Origin: Roseomonas nitratireducens
Lineage (GTDB): Bacteria; Pseudomonadota; Alphaproteobacteria; Acetobacterales; Acetobacteraceae
Reading direction: 5' to 3'
DNA: 64,000 nucleotides
Assembly (NCBI RefSeq): GCF_017813355.1
Contig: NZ_JAGIYZ010000001.1
Span: 248,001-312,000 of the forward strand
The notes under the pieces were generated by a model, which worked only from the letters and a program-made list of their open reading frames with translations, was not told the DNA's origin and did no database searches. The position numbers and the translations under genes are program-made. Of this stretch, positions 8,146-18,678 are shown piece after piece (the first letter of the stretch is position 1; each line of letters starts with the position of its first letter).

Positions 8146-8206
8146 CGTCAGTGCCCAAAAGGCAAAAAAGGAGGGGGGCTCGGGGGGAGTTCACCTCCCC
8201 CCGACC
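8146..8206. repeat. Terminator-like repeat, copy 1 of 3
   Basis: CGTCAGTGCCCAA, an A-rich/G-rich stretch, then a perfect GGGGGGAG...CCTCCCCCC-type hairpin. The same order is found at 13101-13158 and 50418-50466. Here the hairpin loop contains the TGA of the glutathione synthetase gene (8191-8193). Read on the minus strand, the hairpin is followed by CCCCCTCC and six T residues, so it could terminate gshB transcription. Confidence 0.75.
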
Positions 8207-9147
8207 TTCCCCTCGATCGCATCCCATATCGCGCGTTCCAGGTGCACCCCATCGAAGCGCGCGATCTCCTGCAGCCCCGTCGGCGAGGTGACGTTGATCT
8301 CGGTCAGGTAACCGCCGATCACGTCGATGCCGACGAAGATCATGCCGCGCTTCTTGAGTTCCGGCCCGATCGCCGCGCAGATCTCGCGCTCGCGGTCCGT
8401 CAGCGTCGTGGGTTCGGGGCGCCCGCCGACATGCATGTTCGACCGTGCCTCGCCCGCCGCGGGCACGCGGTTGATGGCGCCCATCGCGACGCCGTCGACG
8501 AGGATGATGCGCTTGTCGCCCTCCCGCACCGCGGGGACGTATTTCTGGATCATCAGCGGCTCGCGGGAGCGTTCGGTGAACATCTCCACCAGCGAGTTCA
8601 TGTTCGGGTCGTCCGGGCGCAGGTGGAAGACGCCCGCGCCGCCATTGCCGAACAGCGGCTTGATGATGATGTCGCCGTGCTCGCTGCGGAACTGCGCGAT
8701 GCGCCGCCGGTCGGCGGTGACCATGGTGACGGGCATCAGCTCGGGGAAATGCGTGACGAACAGCTTCTCGGGCGCGTTGCGCACCTGCGCGGGGTCGTTC
8801 ACCACGAGCGTGCGCGGGTGGATGTGCTCGAGGATGTGGGTGGCCGTGATGTAGGCCATGTCGAAGGGCGGGTCCTGGCGCATCAGCACCACGTCCGCGC
8901 CTTCGCCGAGGTCGAGTTCCTCCTCCGCGCCCAGGGTGAAGTGGCGGCCGTGCTCGCGGCGCACCTCGATCGGCTTCGCCCAGGCGGTGACGCGCCCGCC
9001 GCGGAGTGCCAGGTCGCGCACATGGTAGTGCCAGAGGCGATGGCCGCGCGCCTGGGCTTCGAGCATGAGCGCGAAGGTGGAATCGCCGTCGATGTTGATG
9101 GATTCGATCGGGTCCATCTGGACCGCGACGCGAAGGCTCCGGGACAT
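8191..9147 (-). CDS. gshB: Glutathione synthetase
   Basis: A 318-residue ATP-grasp enzyme that joins gamma-glutamylcysteine and glycine, the last step of glutathione synthesis, in the cytosol. The length matches E. coli GshB (316). The N-terminal domain has [18 protein letters not shown], the family start. [11 protein letters not shown] lies near residues 90-100 and the ATP-grasp segment [14 protein letters not shown] near 160. Metal-binding Asp/Asn lie in [21 protein letters not shown] near 270-290. The stop codon sits in the loop of a GC hairpin. The GST gene follows on the same strand. Confidence 0.97.
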   Translation of the reverse strand: MSRSLRVAVQMDPIESINIDGDSTFALMLEAQARGHRLWHYHVRDLALRGGRVTAWAKPIEVRREHGRHFTLGAEEELDLGEGADVVLMRQDPPFDMAYITATHILEHIHPRTLVVNDPAQVRNAPEKLFVTHFPELMPVTMVTADRRRIAQFRSEHGDIIIKPLFGNGGAGVFHLRPDDPNMNSLVEMFTERSREPLMIQKYVPAVREGDKRIILVDGVAMGAINRVPAAGEARSNMHVGGRPEPTTLTDREREICAAIGPELKKRGMIFVGIDVIGGYLTEINVTSPTGLQEIARFDGVHLERAIWDAIEGKVGGR

Positions 9148-9349
9148 GGGTCTTCCTCGTCCTGCTTGGATGCCGTGGTGCCATTGCCGGCGCGATTGCG
9201 CCAGGGGCGGCGGGAAGGGTCGTGAGATTCGTTAATCTCGCGCACAGTTTTCTTCACCTCTGGCGCCGCGTCGGCCATAGGTTTCCGCAAGGTTAAGGCC
9301 CCAGCAGCGGCAGGACGCCGCACCCCTCCCGCGTCCGTCGAGTGCCGCC

Positions 9350-9988
9350 ATGCCGACCAGCCCCACCCCCTGGGCGATGGAGGAGCCGCCGCTCCCCCTG
9401 CCTGCCGAGATTCTCGTCGCGGGCGGGGATGCGCCCCTCTGGATTGCGGAGACGGCCACCGGGCACGCGGTCGCCGAACCGCCGGCGACGGATGTGGCCG
9501 CGAGTGGTGTCGTCGCGCCCCGCGTGGAGCCGCCCATGGCGGTGGATGTGGCCCCGCAGGCACGACCCTCCGGCACGGGCGGGGTCTCGGCCGCCATCGC
9601 CGACGGCGCGAGTCCGGGCCGCGATGACGCGCCGCGGTTGGTCGTCGATGCGCCCGCATCCGATTCCGCGACGCAAGGCGGCATGCCGTGGGAGACGGAG
9701 GTCGAACCGCCCGCCGAGGACGCCTTCCCGTCCCTCGCCGCGCTCGACGCCATCCGTGCCGCCTTCGCCGCAGATCCGCCCGGCCCCGACGCGGCCGCGC
9801 GCGCCGACTTCGCCGCGCTGCTCGGCCTCGACTCCGCCCTCGCCGCGGAGGAAGCGGCCTTCCTCGATGCGCTGCGCGGCGCGCCGGCGCCGGATGGCGC
9901 CGCGCTGCTCGCCGAATGGCTCAGCGAGGCCGTCGCGCGCGAGCCGCCGGCGTGGGCGCTGCCGGCGCCGGACTGGCCGCTCGGCTGA
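9350..9988 (+). CDS. Hypothetical Pro/Ala-rich protein
   Basis: A 212-residue reading frame with no recognised domain. The N-terminal 110 residues are low-complexity, rich in Pro, Ala and acidic residues. From about residue 120 it becomes more ordered and helical, with repeated acidic/Ala stretches such as FPSLAALDAIRAAFAADPPG. There is no signal peptide or membrane segment. The last 68 bases overlap the 3' end of the convergent regulator gene. It is kept because the region between two certain genes would otherwise be 770 bases of empty GC-rich DNA. It could still be a spurious frame. Confidence 0.45.
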   Translation: MPTSPTPWAMEEPPLPLPAEILVAGGDAPLWIAETATGHAVAEPPATDVAASGVVAPRVEPPMAVDVAPQARPSGTGGVSAAIADGASPGRDDAPRLVVDAPASDSATQGGMPWETEVEPPAEDAFPSLAALDAIRAAFAADPPGPDAAARADFAALLGLDSALAAEEAAFLDALRGAPAPDGAALLAEWLSEAVAREPPAWALPAPDWPLG

Positions 9989-11381
9989 CGCCGCCCGTCT
10001 CGAAGCGATAGGGCGCGGCGCCCTCCACGGAGGGGTCGAGCACCAGCCGGTGCTCGAGCGGCGGAAAGGCGCGGGACCGGCAATCGGCGCGGTCGCACAG
10101 CCGGCAGGACAGCCCGATGCCGACCCAGGCGGTCTCCAGGTCCAGCCCATCCGCATAGACCAGGTCCGGCGCGCGGGAGATGTCGCAGCCCATCGCCACG
10201 ACATGCACCGGCGGCGGCTCGCCCCAATGCGCCGCAGGCCCCTGCACGGTGCGCGCGACGGTCAGGAAGGTCGCGCCATCCGGCAGGCGCGCCACCTGCA
10301 CGCGGATGCGGCCGGGTGTCGCGAAGGCCTCATGCACCACCCAGCGCGGGCAGGATCCGCCGAAGCGCGCGAAGGGGAAGCCGGCGGCGGAAAAGCGCTT
10401 GCCGACATTGCCCGCCGGATCGACGCGCAGAAAGAAGAAGGGCACGCCGCGCGCGCCTTCCCGCTGCAGGGTGGACAGGCGCTGCGCCGCCTGTTCGAAG
10501 GACACGCCGAAGCGCGAGGCCAGCGCCTCGATGTCGTGGCGCAATTCGCGCGCCGCGGAAAGGTAGGGCGCATAGGGCATCAGCAGCGCGCCGGCGGCGT
10601 AGTTCAGCAGGCCGATGCGCATCATCTGCGCCGCTTCCGGCGTCGATGGTTCCGCGCCGGCCATCGCGGCGTCCAGCGCGTCCCGCGCTTCCAGCAGCAT
10701 CAGCGTGAAGGCCATCTGGAAGCCGCGGGATTCGCGCGGCAGCGATTCGGAAAGATGCAGCGTGCGCGCCGCCGCGTCGTGCCGGCGCATCGCCCCTTCC
10801 AGCGGGCCGACCGTGACCGTCAGCCCGTGTTCGCGGCGCAGCCTTTCGGCGATGGCGTGGTTCATCTCGGCCGGGCGCGCGCCGAGTTCCCGCCCGATCG
10901 CCTCGGCCGCGGCTTCGAGCGTGGCGAAGTGGTTCGCGCGGTCGTGGAAGAAGTCGCGCGTCTCCTCCGTCGGCAGCAGGATGCGCCGGCCGGTGGGCAA
11001 GGCGAGGCCGGAGGAATCCTCCCGCGCCACGCGCCAGGCGCGATACAGCGCGAGCATGGCGCGCGCGGCGTTGGGCGCCGATGCGGCCAGCGTCGCGACC
11101 TCCTGCTCCGGGATTTCCTCGAGCCCGAGCATCGGGTCGGACAGCACTTCCCGCAGCCCGGACTCGAGCTGCCGTTCCGCGCTGCCCGACAGCACCGCGA
11201 GCTCGACGCCGAGCGTTTCCGTCAGCTTGATCAGCAGGCTCGCCGTGACCGCGCGCTGATCGTGCTCGATCAGGTTGAGGTAGGAGGCGGAGATGCCCAG
11301 CCGCGCGGCGAGCGCCTGCTGCGTCATGCCGCGCTCGGCGCGCAGGCGACGGATGGTTCGGCCGATCAGGGGGCGTGCCAT
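9921..11381 (-). CDS. XRE-family regulator of the ScfR/RamB type (IrrE-like plus DUF2083)
   Basis: A 486-residue cytoplasmic transcription factor. The N-terminal XRE helix-turn-helix spans residues 10-62 (TQQALAARLGISASYLNLIE). A central ImmA/IrrE-like domain (about 155-290) lacks the HExxH zinc motif, as usual in this subfamily. A C-terminal DUF2083 domain carries the conserved cysteine cluster CRLCDRADCRSRAFPP near 440-455. Relatives (Corynebacterium RamB, rhizobial ScfR) control acetate and short-chain acyl-CoA metabolism. It is divergent from isocitrate lyase 148 bases away, which makes aceA the likely target. The C-terminal tail of about 25 residues is Pro/Ala-rich. Confidence 0.9.
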   Translation of the reverse strand: MARPLIGRTIRRLRAERGMTQQALAARLGISASYLNLIEHDQRAVTASLLIKLTETLGVELAVLSGSAERQLESGLREVLSDPMLGLEEIPEQEVATLAASAPNAARAMLALYRAWRVAREDSSGLALPTGRRILLPTEETRDFFHDRANHFATLEAAAEAIGRELGARPAEMNHAIAERLRREHGLTVTVGPLEGAMRRHDAAARTLHLSESLPRESRGFQMAFTLMLLEARDALDAAMAGAEPSTPEAAQMMRIGLLNYAAGALLMPYAPYLSAARELRHDIEALASRFGVSFEQAAQRLSTLQREGARGVPFFFLRVDPAGNVGKRFSAAGFPFARFGGSCPRWVVHEAFATPGRIRVQVARLPDGATFLTVARTVQGPAAHWGEPPPVHVVAMGCDISRAPDLVYADGLDLETAWVGIGLSCRLCDRADCRSRAFPPLEHRLVLDPSVEGAAPYRFETGGVSRAASPAPAAPTPAARARRPR

Positions 11382-11479
11382 GCTTTACAGCCTTCACAAA
11401 ACAGCCCCGCCGCGCGTGCGAAACTGCACCGTGTTGCGGCGTCGGACGCAGGATCGCTGGTGATTTGGGACCGCGCAAT

Positions 11480-11492
11480 GTGAATTATTCAC
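11480..11492. promoter_or_regulatory. 13-bp perfect palindrome, candidate operator for aceA
   Basis: GTGAATTATTCAC is a perfect inverted repeat around a central T. It lies in an unusually AT-rich patch 38 bases before the aceA start and 99 bases before the divergent regulator start. A second short inverted repeat, GTGC-GAAACT-GCAC, lies at 11416-11429 and loosely recalls RamB-type sites. Binding by the adjacent regulator is an inference. Confidence 0.5.
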
Positions 11493-11529
11493 GGGCGCCG
11501 GACGGTCCGGCCTGGAGTTCACCAGCCCC

Positions 11530-12855
<1,326 letters not shown>

Positions 12856-12872
12856 ACAAGGGGAGACGATCC

Positions 12873-13049
12873 ATGAGCAACGAACGCCACCACGATGACG
12901 GCCTGGTGCACGGCCACCGCTGGGCCACCGAGCCGACGCGCCGCCCGCAGCCGCGGGTCATCCCGGCGCCGCGGGAGGATCATGACGACGGGCTGGTGCA
13001 TTCGCACGGCTGGGCGTGCGGGGAACGGGGAAGGCCGACGCACGGGTGA
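12873..13049 (+). CDS. 58-residue His-rich protein with duplicated HDDGLVHxHxWA motif
   Basis: A short gene starting 17 bases after aceA, with AGGGGAGAC seven bases before its ATG and a strong hairpin after its stop. The motif HDDGLVH-x-H-x-WA occurs at residues 7-18 and again at 37-48, joined by a Pro/Arg linker. Eight of 58 residues are His, with paired Asp, so metal binding (Zn, Ni, Fe) is plausible. There is no signal peptide or membrane segment. I do not recognise the family. The exact internal duplication argues that it is a real protein, perhaps a small accessory or metal-handling factor linked to the glyoxylate bypass. Confidence 0.72.
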   Translation: MSNERHHDDGLVHGHRWATEPTRRPQPRVIPAPREDHDDGLVHSHGWACGERGRPTHG

Positions 13050-13058
13050 AAACAGGAA

Positions 13059-13085
13059 GGGGGAGAACGGAACTTCTCCCCCCTT
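13059..13085 (+). terminator. Rho-independent-like terminator after the aceA operon
   Basis: A perfect 9-bp stem GGGGGAGAA (13059-13067) / TTCTCCCCC (13074-13082) with a six-base loop, followed by CTTT. It starts 10 bases after the stop of the small His-rich gene and would end the aceA transcript. Confidence 0.7.
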
Positions 13086-13100
13086 TGTGCTGACGTCCGT

Positions 13101-13158
13101 CGTCAGCGCCCAACAGACAAAGAAGGGAGGGGGAGCGGGGGAGGTTCTCCTCCCCCGC
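13101..13158. repeat. Terminator-like repeat, copy 2 of 3
   Basis: CGTCAGCGCCCAA, then CAAAGAAGGGAGGGGG and a GGGGGAGG-TTCT-CCTCCCCC-type hairpin ending seven bases before the 3' end of the minus-strand dehydrogenase gene. The same layout is at 8146 and 50418. It probably acts as the terminator of the minus-strand gene. Confidence 0.75.
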
Positions 13159-13163
13159 ACGCT

Positions 13164-15479
13164 TCAAGCCGCCGAAAGCGCCTTCCACACCACTTCGGGC
13201 GTCGCCGGCATGTCGACCACCTTGCCGCCCAGCGCATCCACCAGCGCGTTGATCACCGCCGGCGGGGAGCCCACCGCGCCGGCCTCGCCCGCGCCCTTCA
13301 CGCCGAGCGGATTGGTCTCGCAGGGCACCTCGATCAGATCCACGTCGATGTCCGGCAGGTCGTCCGCGCGCGGCAGCGCGTAGTCCATGAAGGACGCGGA
13401 GAGCATCTGCCCGCTCTCCGGGTCGAACACGGTGCGCTCCATCAGCGCCTGGCCGATGCCCTGCGTCACGCCGCCATGCACCTGGCCGCGCACGATCAGC
13501 GGGTTCAGCGCATGGCCGACATCGTCCACCACGATGTAGCGCGGGATGGCGACGATGCCCGTCTCCGGGTCCACCTCCACCTCGGCCACGTGGCAGCCAT
13601 TGGGGAAGGTGTGGGACTTGATGTCGGCGGTTTCCTGCGCGTCGAGCAGCGTCACCTCCTGCCCCGCCGCGGCCTTCTTCCGCTGGATGGCGGCGAGTTC
13701 GATGATGCCGACGCCGCGGTCCGTGCCGACCACCGCGAAGCGACCTTCGCCCGGCGTGAACTCGATGTCCGCGACCGAGGCTTCCAGGTGCTCGGAGGCC
13801 GCCTTCTTGCCCTTCTCGACCACCGAGGCGGTGGTGACGAGGATCGCCTGGCCTTCGGAATAGAGGCTGCGCGCCCCGCCCGTGCCGCCGCCATCGGGCA
13901 GCGTGTCGGAATCGCCCTGCTTCACGCGGATGCGCTCCACGGGAATGCCCAGCTCGTGGCTCGTCAGCATGGCATAGGCGGTCTCGTGGCCCTGGCCGGT
14001 GGACTGCGTGCCGACATAGACATCGACATAGCCGTCATCGGCGAAGCGCACGGCGGCATTCTCGGTCGGCCCGCCGCCGGTGGCTTCCAGGTAGTAGGCG
14101 AGGCCGATGCCGCGCTTCTTGCCGCGCTTCGCCGCGTCGGCGCGCCGCGCCTCGAACCCCGCCCAGTCGATCTTGCCCAGCGCGGTGTCCATCAGCTTGG
14201 CGAATTCGCCGGAATCGTAGCGCTGGCCCATGGCCGAGACGTAGGGCATGGCCGAAGCCGGGACCATGTTGCGGCGGCGGATCTCGATGCGGTCCATGCC
14301 CATGTCGCGCGCCGCGGTGTCGATCAGGCGCTCGACCAGGTAGTTGCTCTCGGGCCGGCCGGCGCCGCGATAGGCGTCCACCGGCACGGTGTTCGTCATC
14401 ACGCCGATCACCTGCGCGTGGATCGCCTGGAAGCCGTAGACGGAGGCCAGCACCTTCGTCCCCGCCCCGGTCGGGATGAAGGGCGCGAAGGTGTTCAGGT
14501 AGGCGCCCATGTTCGCCCAGTTCTTGGTGCGCAGCGCGAGGAAGGTGCCGTCCTTGTCGAGCGCCAGCTCGCCGACGGTGATGTTGTCCCGCCCATGCGT
14601 GTCGGACTGGAAGGCTTCCGTGCGCTCGGACGTCCACTTCACCGCGCGGCCGAGCCGGCGGGCGGCGAAGCAGACCAGCACGTGCTCGGCATAGAGGAAC
14701 AGCTTCATGCCGAAGCCGCCGCCGACATCCGGCGTGACGACGCGGAAGCTCTCCTTCGGCACCTTGAACACGTTGTCGGCAAGAAGGTTGCGCACCAGCC
14801 AGGAACCCTGGGTGTTGGTGGACAGCGTCCAGTGCTTCTTCGCCGTGTCGTAGTCGGCAACCGCGGCGCGCGCTTCCATGCTGGCGACGACGACGCGGTT
14901 GTTCACCACCGTCAGGCGCGTGACGTGGGCGGCCTTGGCGAACAACTCCTCCGCCTTAGCCTTGTCGCCGGCGTGCCAGTCGAAGCAGGTGTTGTCCGGC
15001 GCGCTCGCCCAGATCTGCGGCTGGCCGGGCTGCCAGGCGGTGGCGAGGTCGGTGGCCGAGGGCAGGATCTCGTACTCGACCTCGATCGCCTCGGCCGCGT
15101 CGCGGGCGGCGGCGGCGGTCTCGGCCACCACGAAGGCGACCGGGTCGCCGACATGGCGGACCACGTCCTCGGCCAGGGCGAGGCGCGGCGTGTCGGACAC
15201 CGGCGTGCCGTCCACCGACTTCAGCGGAATGAGGCAGGGCAGCGGCCCGAGCCCGTCCGCCTTCAGGTCGGCCGCGGTGTAGACGCCGAGCACGCCCGGC
15301 ATGGCGGCGGCGGCCGCGGTGGAGATGGAGGCGATGCGCGCATGGGCGTGCGGGCTGCGCAGCACCGCGCCCTGGGCCTGGCCCGCGACCGCGATGTCGG
15401 CCGTGTAGCGGCCGTCGCCCTTGAGCAGGCGCGGATCCTCCACCCGACGGATGGACTGGCTGAGGCCGAACTTCGCCAT
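13164..15479 (-). CDS. Xanthine dehydrogenase/CoxL-family molybdopterin-binding subunit (orphan)
   Basis: A 771-residue large subunit of the molybdenum hydroxylase family, binding molybdopterin cytosine dinucleotide. The start MAKFGLSQSIRR at 15479 is chosen over an in-frame ATG 36 bases upstream. Domains: the a/b hammerhead (residues about 15-125), then the Mo-binding domains with GGGFGMK near 255. The active-site loop reads AYRGAGRPE, not the AY-x-CSFR of form-I CO dehydrogenase, so this is not a genuine CO oxidiser. The base-catalyst region GVKGAGEAG lies near the end. No small (2Fe-2S) or medium (FAD) subunit gene is adjacent, so partners must be elsewhere. Confidence 0.93.
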   Translation of the reverse strand: MAKFGLSQSIRRVEDPRLLKGDGRYTADIAVAGQAQGAVLRSPHAHARIASISTAAAAAMPGVLGVYTAADLKADGLGPLPCLIPLKSVDGTPVSDTPRLALAEDVVRHVGDPVAFVVAETAAAARDAAEAIEVEYEILPSATDLATAWQPGQPQIWASAPDNTCFDWHAGDKAKAEELFAKAAHVTRLTVVNNRVVVASMEARAAVADYDTAKKHWTLSTNTQGSWLVRNLLADNVFKVPKESFRVVTPDVGGGFGMKLFLYAEHVLVCFAARRLGRAVKWTSERTEAFQSDTHGRDNITVGELALDKDGTFLALRTKNWANMGAYLNTFAPFIPTGAGTKVLASVYGFQAIHAQVIGVMTNTVPVDAYRGAGRPESNYLVERLIDTAARDMGMDRIEIRRRNMVPASAMPYVSAMGQRYDSGEFAKLMDTALGKIDWAGFEARRADAAKRGKKRGIGLAYYLEATGGGPTENAAVRFADDGYVDVYVGTQSTGQGHETAYAMLTSHELGIPVERIRVKQGDSDTLPDGGGTGGARSLYSEGQAILVTTASVVEKGKKAASEHLEASVADIEFTPGEGRFAVVGTDRGVGIIELAAIQRKKAAAGQEVTLLDAQETADIKSHTFPNGCHVAEVEVDPETGIVAIPRYIVVDDVGHALNPLIVRGQVHGGVTQGIGQALMERTVFDPESGQMLSASFMDYALPRADDLPDIDVDLIEVPCETNPLGVKGAGEAGAVGSPPAVINALVDALGGKVVDMPATPEVVWKALSAA

Positions 15480-15546
15480 GCTGACGCTCCCCGAACGATA
15501 TCTCGCCCGCATCATCTGCGATGCGGGGCGGGGAAGGGAAGGGGGG

Positions 15547-18500
15547 TCAGGGGGTGCGGCCGAAGACGGCCTTGGACTTCTCCCGGATGGACTGGAACAC
15601 GACGTAGAGCATCGGGATCACGAAGATGCCGATGAGCGCGGCCGCCAGCATGCCCCCGAACACCGCCGTGCCGACCGCCCGGCGGGACATCATCGCCGCG
15701 CCTTCCGCGAAGACCAGCGGCACCAGGCCGAGCACGAAGGCGATCGAGGTCATCATCACCGCCCGGAAGCGCAGCCGCGCGCCCATGATGGCTGCGTCGC
15801 GGATGGACAGGCCTTCCTCCCGCTTCTCCTTGGCGAATTCCACGATCAGGATGCCGTTCTTGGCCGCGAGCGCGATCAGCACGACCAGCCCGATCTGGGC
15901 ATAGATGTCGAGCGGCATCTTCGCCACCAGCAGCGCGAGGAAGGCGCCCAGCACGCCGACGGCGACCGACAGCAGCACCGGGATCGGGATCACCCAGGAT
16001 TCGTACAGCGCGACCAGGAACAGGTAGGCGAAGGCGACCGCGAGGGCGAGGATGTAGACCGTCTGCCCCGCCGCCTGCTTTTCCTGGAAGGCGGTGCCGG
16101 TCCATTCGTAGCCGTAGCCGGTGGGCAGGATGCGGCGGGAGAGGTCCTCCATCGCCGCGAGCCCGTCGCCGGAGGACACGCCCGGCCGCGGCGCGCCCTG
16201 GATCGAGATGGCGCGGTAGTTGTTGTAGCGGAAGATGGTCTGCGGCCCGACGCGCGGGCGGGTTTCCGCGATGGCGCGAAGCGGCACCATCTCTCCGCGC
16301 GAGTTGCGGACATGGATGCGCCAGATGTCCTCGATGTCGTCGCGGTCGGCTGCTTCCGCCTGCAGGTTCACCTGCCAGGTACGCCCGAACAGGTTGAAGT
16401 CGTTGACGTAGAAGCCGCCGAGCGTGGCCTGCAGCGCCTGGAACACGTCCGAGATGCGCAGGCCCAGCGCCTGCGCCTTGTCGCGGTCCACATCGAGGAA
16501 CAGCGTCGGGTTGGTCGCGTTGAAGGTGGAGAAGACGGCGGCGAGCCGCGGGTCCTGGTTCGCCTGCACGATCAGGCCGAGCATGGTCGCGCCGAGTTCC
16601 GCCGGCGGCCGGCCCTCATAGTCCTGCAGGATGTATTCGAAGCCGCCGCCGGTCCCCAGGCCGATGATCGGCGGCAGGTTGAAGGCGAAGACATTCGCCG
16701 TACGCACCGCCTGGCCCGCGCCGAAGACGCGCCCGATCGCGGCCTGGACCGACATCTCGGCCGTGGTGCGTTCCGCGAAGGGCTTCAGCCGCCCGACGAG
16801 GAAGGCGGAATTGGACTGCGCGCCGCCGTCGATCAGCGAGAAGCCGACGATGGCGAGCGTGCCCTGCACGGAGGGGATCTGGCGCAGGATTTCCTCCACC
16901 TGCACCACCGCTTCGCGCGTGCGCGCGACGGAGGCACCCTGCGGCAGCTGCACCTGCACGAAGAAGGCGCCCTGGTCCTCCTGCGGCAGGAAGCCGGATG
17001 GCGTGCGCAGCGAGAGCTGCCAGATGCCGGCCGCGAAGCCCGCGGTCAGCAGGATCGAGAGTGATGAGACGCGCACCAGCCGCGAGACCGTCCCGGCGTA
17101 GCGGTCCCGCGTCCAGTCGATGCCGCGCAGCCAGCGCCCCATCAGCCCGCCGCGTTCCCCGTGATGGGCGCGCAGGAACATCGCGCAGAGCGCGGGCGAC
17201 AGCGTCAGCGCGTTGATCGCGCTGATCACCATCGCCGCGCTGATCGTCACCGCGAACTGGCGGAACAATTCGCCCGACAGGCCGGGGATGAAGCCGATGG
17301 GCACGAAGACCGACAGCAGCACGAGGGTGATGGCGATGATCGGCGCGGTGATCTGCGCCATCGCCTTCTTGGTCGCCTCGGCGGGGGTGAGGTCCGGCTC
17401 CTCCGCCATCACCCGCTCGACATTCTCGACCACGACGATGGCGTCGTCGACGACGATGCCGATGGCGAGCACCATGGCGAGCAGGGATATCGTGTTCGCC
17501 GAATAGCCGAGCGCGAGCAGGATGATGAAGGTGCCGATCAGGCTGACCGGCACGGCGATGGTCGGGATGACGGTGGCGCGCAGGTTCCCCAGGAACAGGA
17601 ACACCACCACCACGACCAGCAGGAAGGCTTCCAGCAGGGTCTTGATCACCTCCCGGATCGTGTCCGTCACGAAGTCCGAGGTGTCGAAGAAGACCTGGTG
17701 GTTCACGCCCGAAGGGTAGCGCGTGCGCATTTCCGCCAGCGTCTCGCGCACCGCCGCGGCGGCCGAGACGGCGTTGGCGCCGGGTGCCAGGTAGACGCCG
17801 AAGGTCACGGCTGGCCGTCCGTTGAAGCGGCTTTCCGTGTCCATGCTGGCGGCGCCGAGCTCGACGCGCGCGACGTCGCGCACCCGCAGGCTCGACCCGT
17901 CGGGGTTGGCGCGGATCAGGATGTCGCCGAATTCCTCGGGCGAGGTCAGGCGCCCGCGCGTCTCCAGGTTGATCTGGAACTGCTGCTCCTCGGGGATCGG
18001 CCGGGCGCCGATGCGGCCCACCGGCGCCTGGACGTTCTGCGCCTGGATCGCCGCGACCACGTCGGATGGCGTCAGGTTCAGGCTGATCAGGCGATCGACC
18101 TCGAACCAGATGCGCATGGAATAGTCCATGCCGCCGAACAGCGTCACCTGCCCCACGCCCTGCACGCGCGCGAGGCGGTCGAGGATGTTGATGGTGACGT
18201 AGTTTGAAAGAAAGAGCGGCGAATGCTCCCCGCTTTCCGAATAGAGGAAGACGAATTGCAGGATGGCCGAGGATTGCTTGCGGACCGTCACGCCCTGCCG
18301 CTGCACTTCCTGCGGCAGCCGCGCGAGCGCCGCCTGCACCCGGTTGTTGACGTTGACCGTCGCGATGTCCGGGTTGGTGCCGAGGGCGAAGGAGATGTTG
18401 AGGCTGTAGGAGCCGTCATTGGCGCTGTTGGACCGCATGTAGATCATGCGGTCGACGCCGTTGACCGAGGCCTCGATCACCTGCGCGACCGTCTGTTCCA

Positions 18501-18672
18501 CCACGGCGGCCGAGGCGCCGGGGAAGCGCGTGGTGACGGAGACCTGCGGCGGGACGATGTCCGGCAGCTGGGAGACGGGCAGGCGGATCATCGCCATCAG
18601 CCCGGCAAGCGCGGTCACGATGGCGACGACCATCGCGAGCCGCGGGCGGTCGACGAAGACGGCGGAGAACAC
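15547..18672 (-). CDS. RND-family multidrug efflux permease (AcrB/HAE1 type)
   Basis: A 1041-residue inner-membrane proton antiporter of the tripartite efflux type with 12 expected transmembrane segments and two large periplasmic loops. The proton-relay pair is in [16 protein letters not shown] near residues 400-415. The TM10 lysine region is [16 protein letters not shown] near 940. The N-terminus [14 protein letters not shown] is standard. The length fits AcrB (1049). It follows its adaptor gene by six bases, forming an adaptor-pump operon. No outer-membrane channel or TetR regulator gene is adjacent, so it likely uses a shared TolC-type channel. Substrates are unknown. Confidence 0.96.
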   Translation of the reverse strand: MFSAVFVDRPRLAMVVAIVTALAGLMAMIRLPVSQLPDIVPPQVSVTTRFPGASAAVVEQTVAQVIEASVNGVDRMIYMRSNSANDGSYSLNISFALGTNPDIATVNVNNRVQAALARLPQEVQRQGVTVRKQSSAILQFVFLYSESGEHSPLFLSNYVTINILDRLARVQGVGQVTLFGGMDYSMRIWFEVDRLISLNLTPSDVVAAIQAQNVQAPVGRIGARPIPEEQQFQINLETRGRLTSPEEFGDILIRANPDGSSLRVRDVARVELGAASMDTESRFNGRPAVTFGVYLAPGANAVSAAAAVRETLAEMRTRYPSGVNHQVFFDTSDFVTDTIREVIKTLLEAFLLVVVVVFLFLGNLRATVIPTIAVPVSLIGTFIILLALGYSANTISLLAMVLAIGIVVDDAIVVVENVERVMAEEPDLTPAEATKKAMAQITAPIIAITLVLLSVFVPIGFIPGLSGELFRQFAVTISAAMVISAINALTLSPALCAMFLRAHHGERGGLMGRWLRGIDWTRDRYAGTVSRLVRVSSLSILLTAGFAAGIWQLSLRTPSGFLPQEDQGAFFVQVQLPQGASVARTREAVVQVEEILRQIPSVQGTLAIVGFSLIDGGAQSNSAFLVGRLKPFAERTTAEMSVQAAIGRVFGAGQAVRTANVFAFNLPPIIGLGTGGGFEYILQDYEGRPPAELGATMLGLIVQANQDPRLAAVFSTFNATNPTLFLDVDRDKAQALGLRISDVFQALQATLGGFYVNDFNLFGRTWQVNLQAEAADRDDIEDIWRIHVRNSRGEMVPLRAIAETRPRVGPQTIFRYNNYRAISIQGAPRPGVSSGDGLAAMEDLSRRILPTGYGYEWTGTAFQEKQAAGQTVYILALAVAFAYLFLVALYESWVIPIPVLLSVAVGVLGAFLALLVAKMPLDIYAQIGLVVLIALAAKNGILIVEFAKEKREEGLSIRDAAIMGARLRFRAVMMTSIAFVLGLVPLVFAEGAAMMSRRAVGTAVFGGMLAAALIGIFVIPMLYVVFQSIREKSKAVFGRTP

Positions 18673-18678
18673 GCGCGG

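Noticed and set aside
9293-10204. Minus-strand gene opposite the hypothetical gene at 9350
   Set aside because: Arg/Gly-rich frame without motifs that overlaps the certain regulator gene in another frame.
13164-15479. Carbon monoxide dehydrogenase large subunit
   Set aside because: The active-site loop reads AYRGAGRPE and lacks the Cys-Ser-Phe-Arg motif of form-I enzymes; the other subunits are absent.
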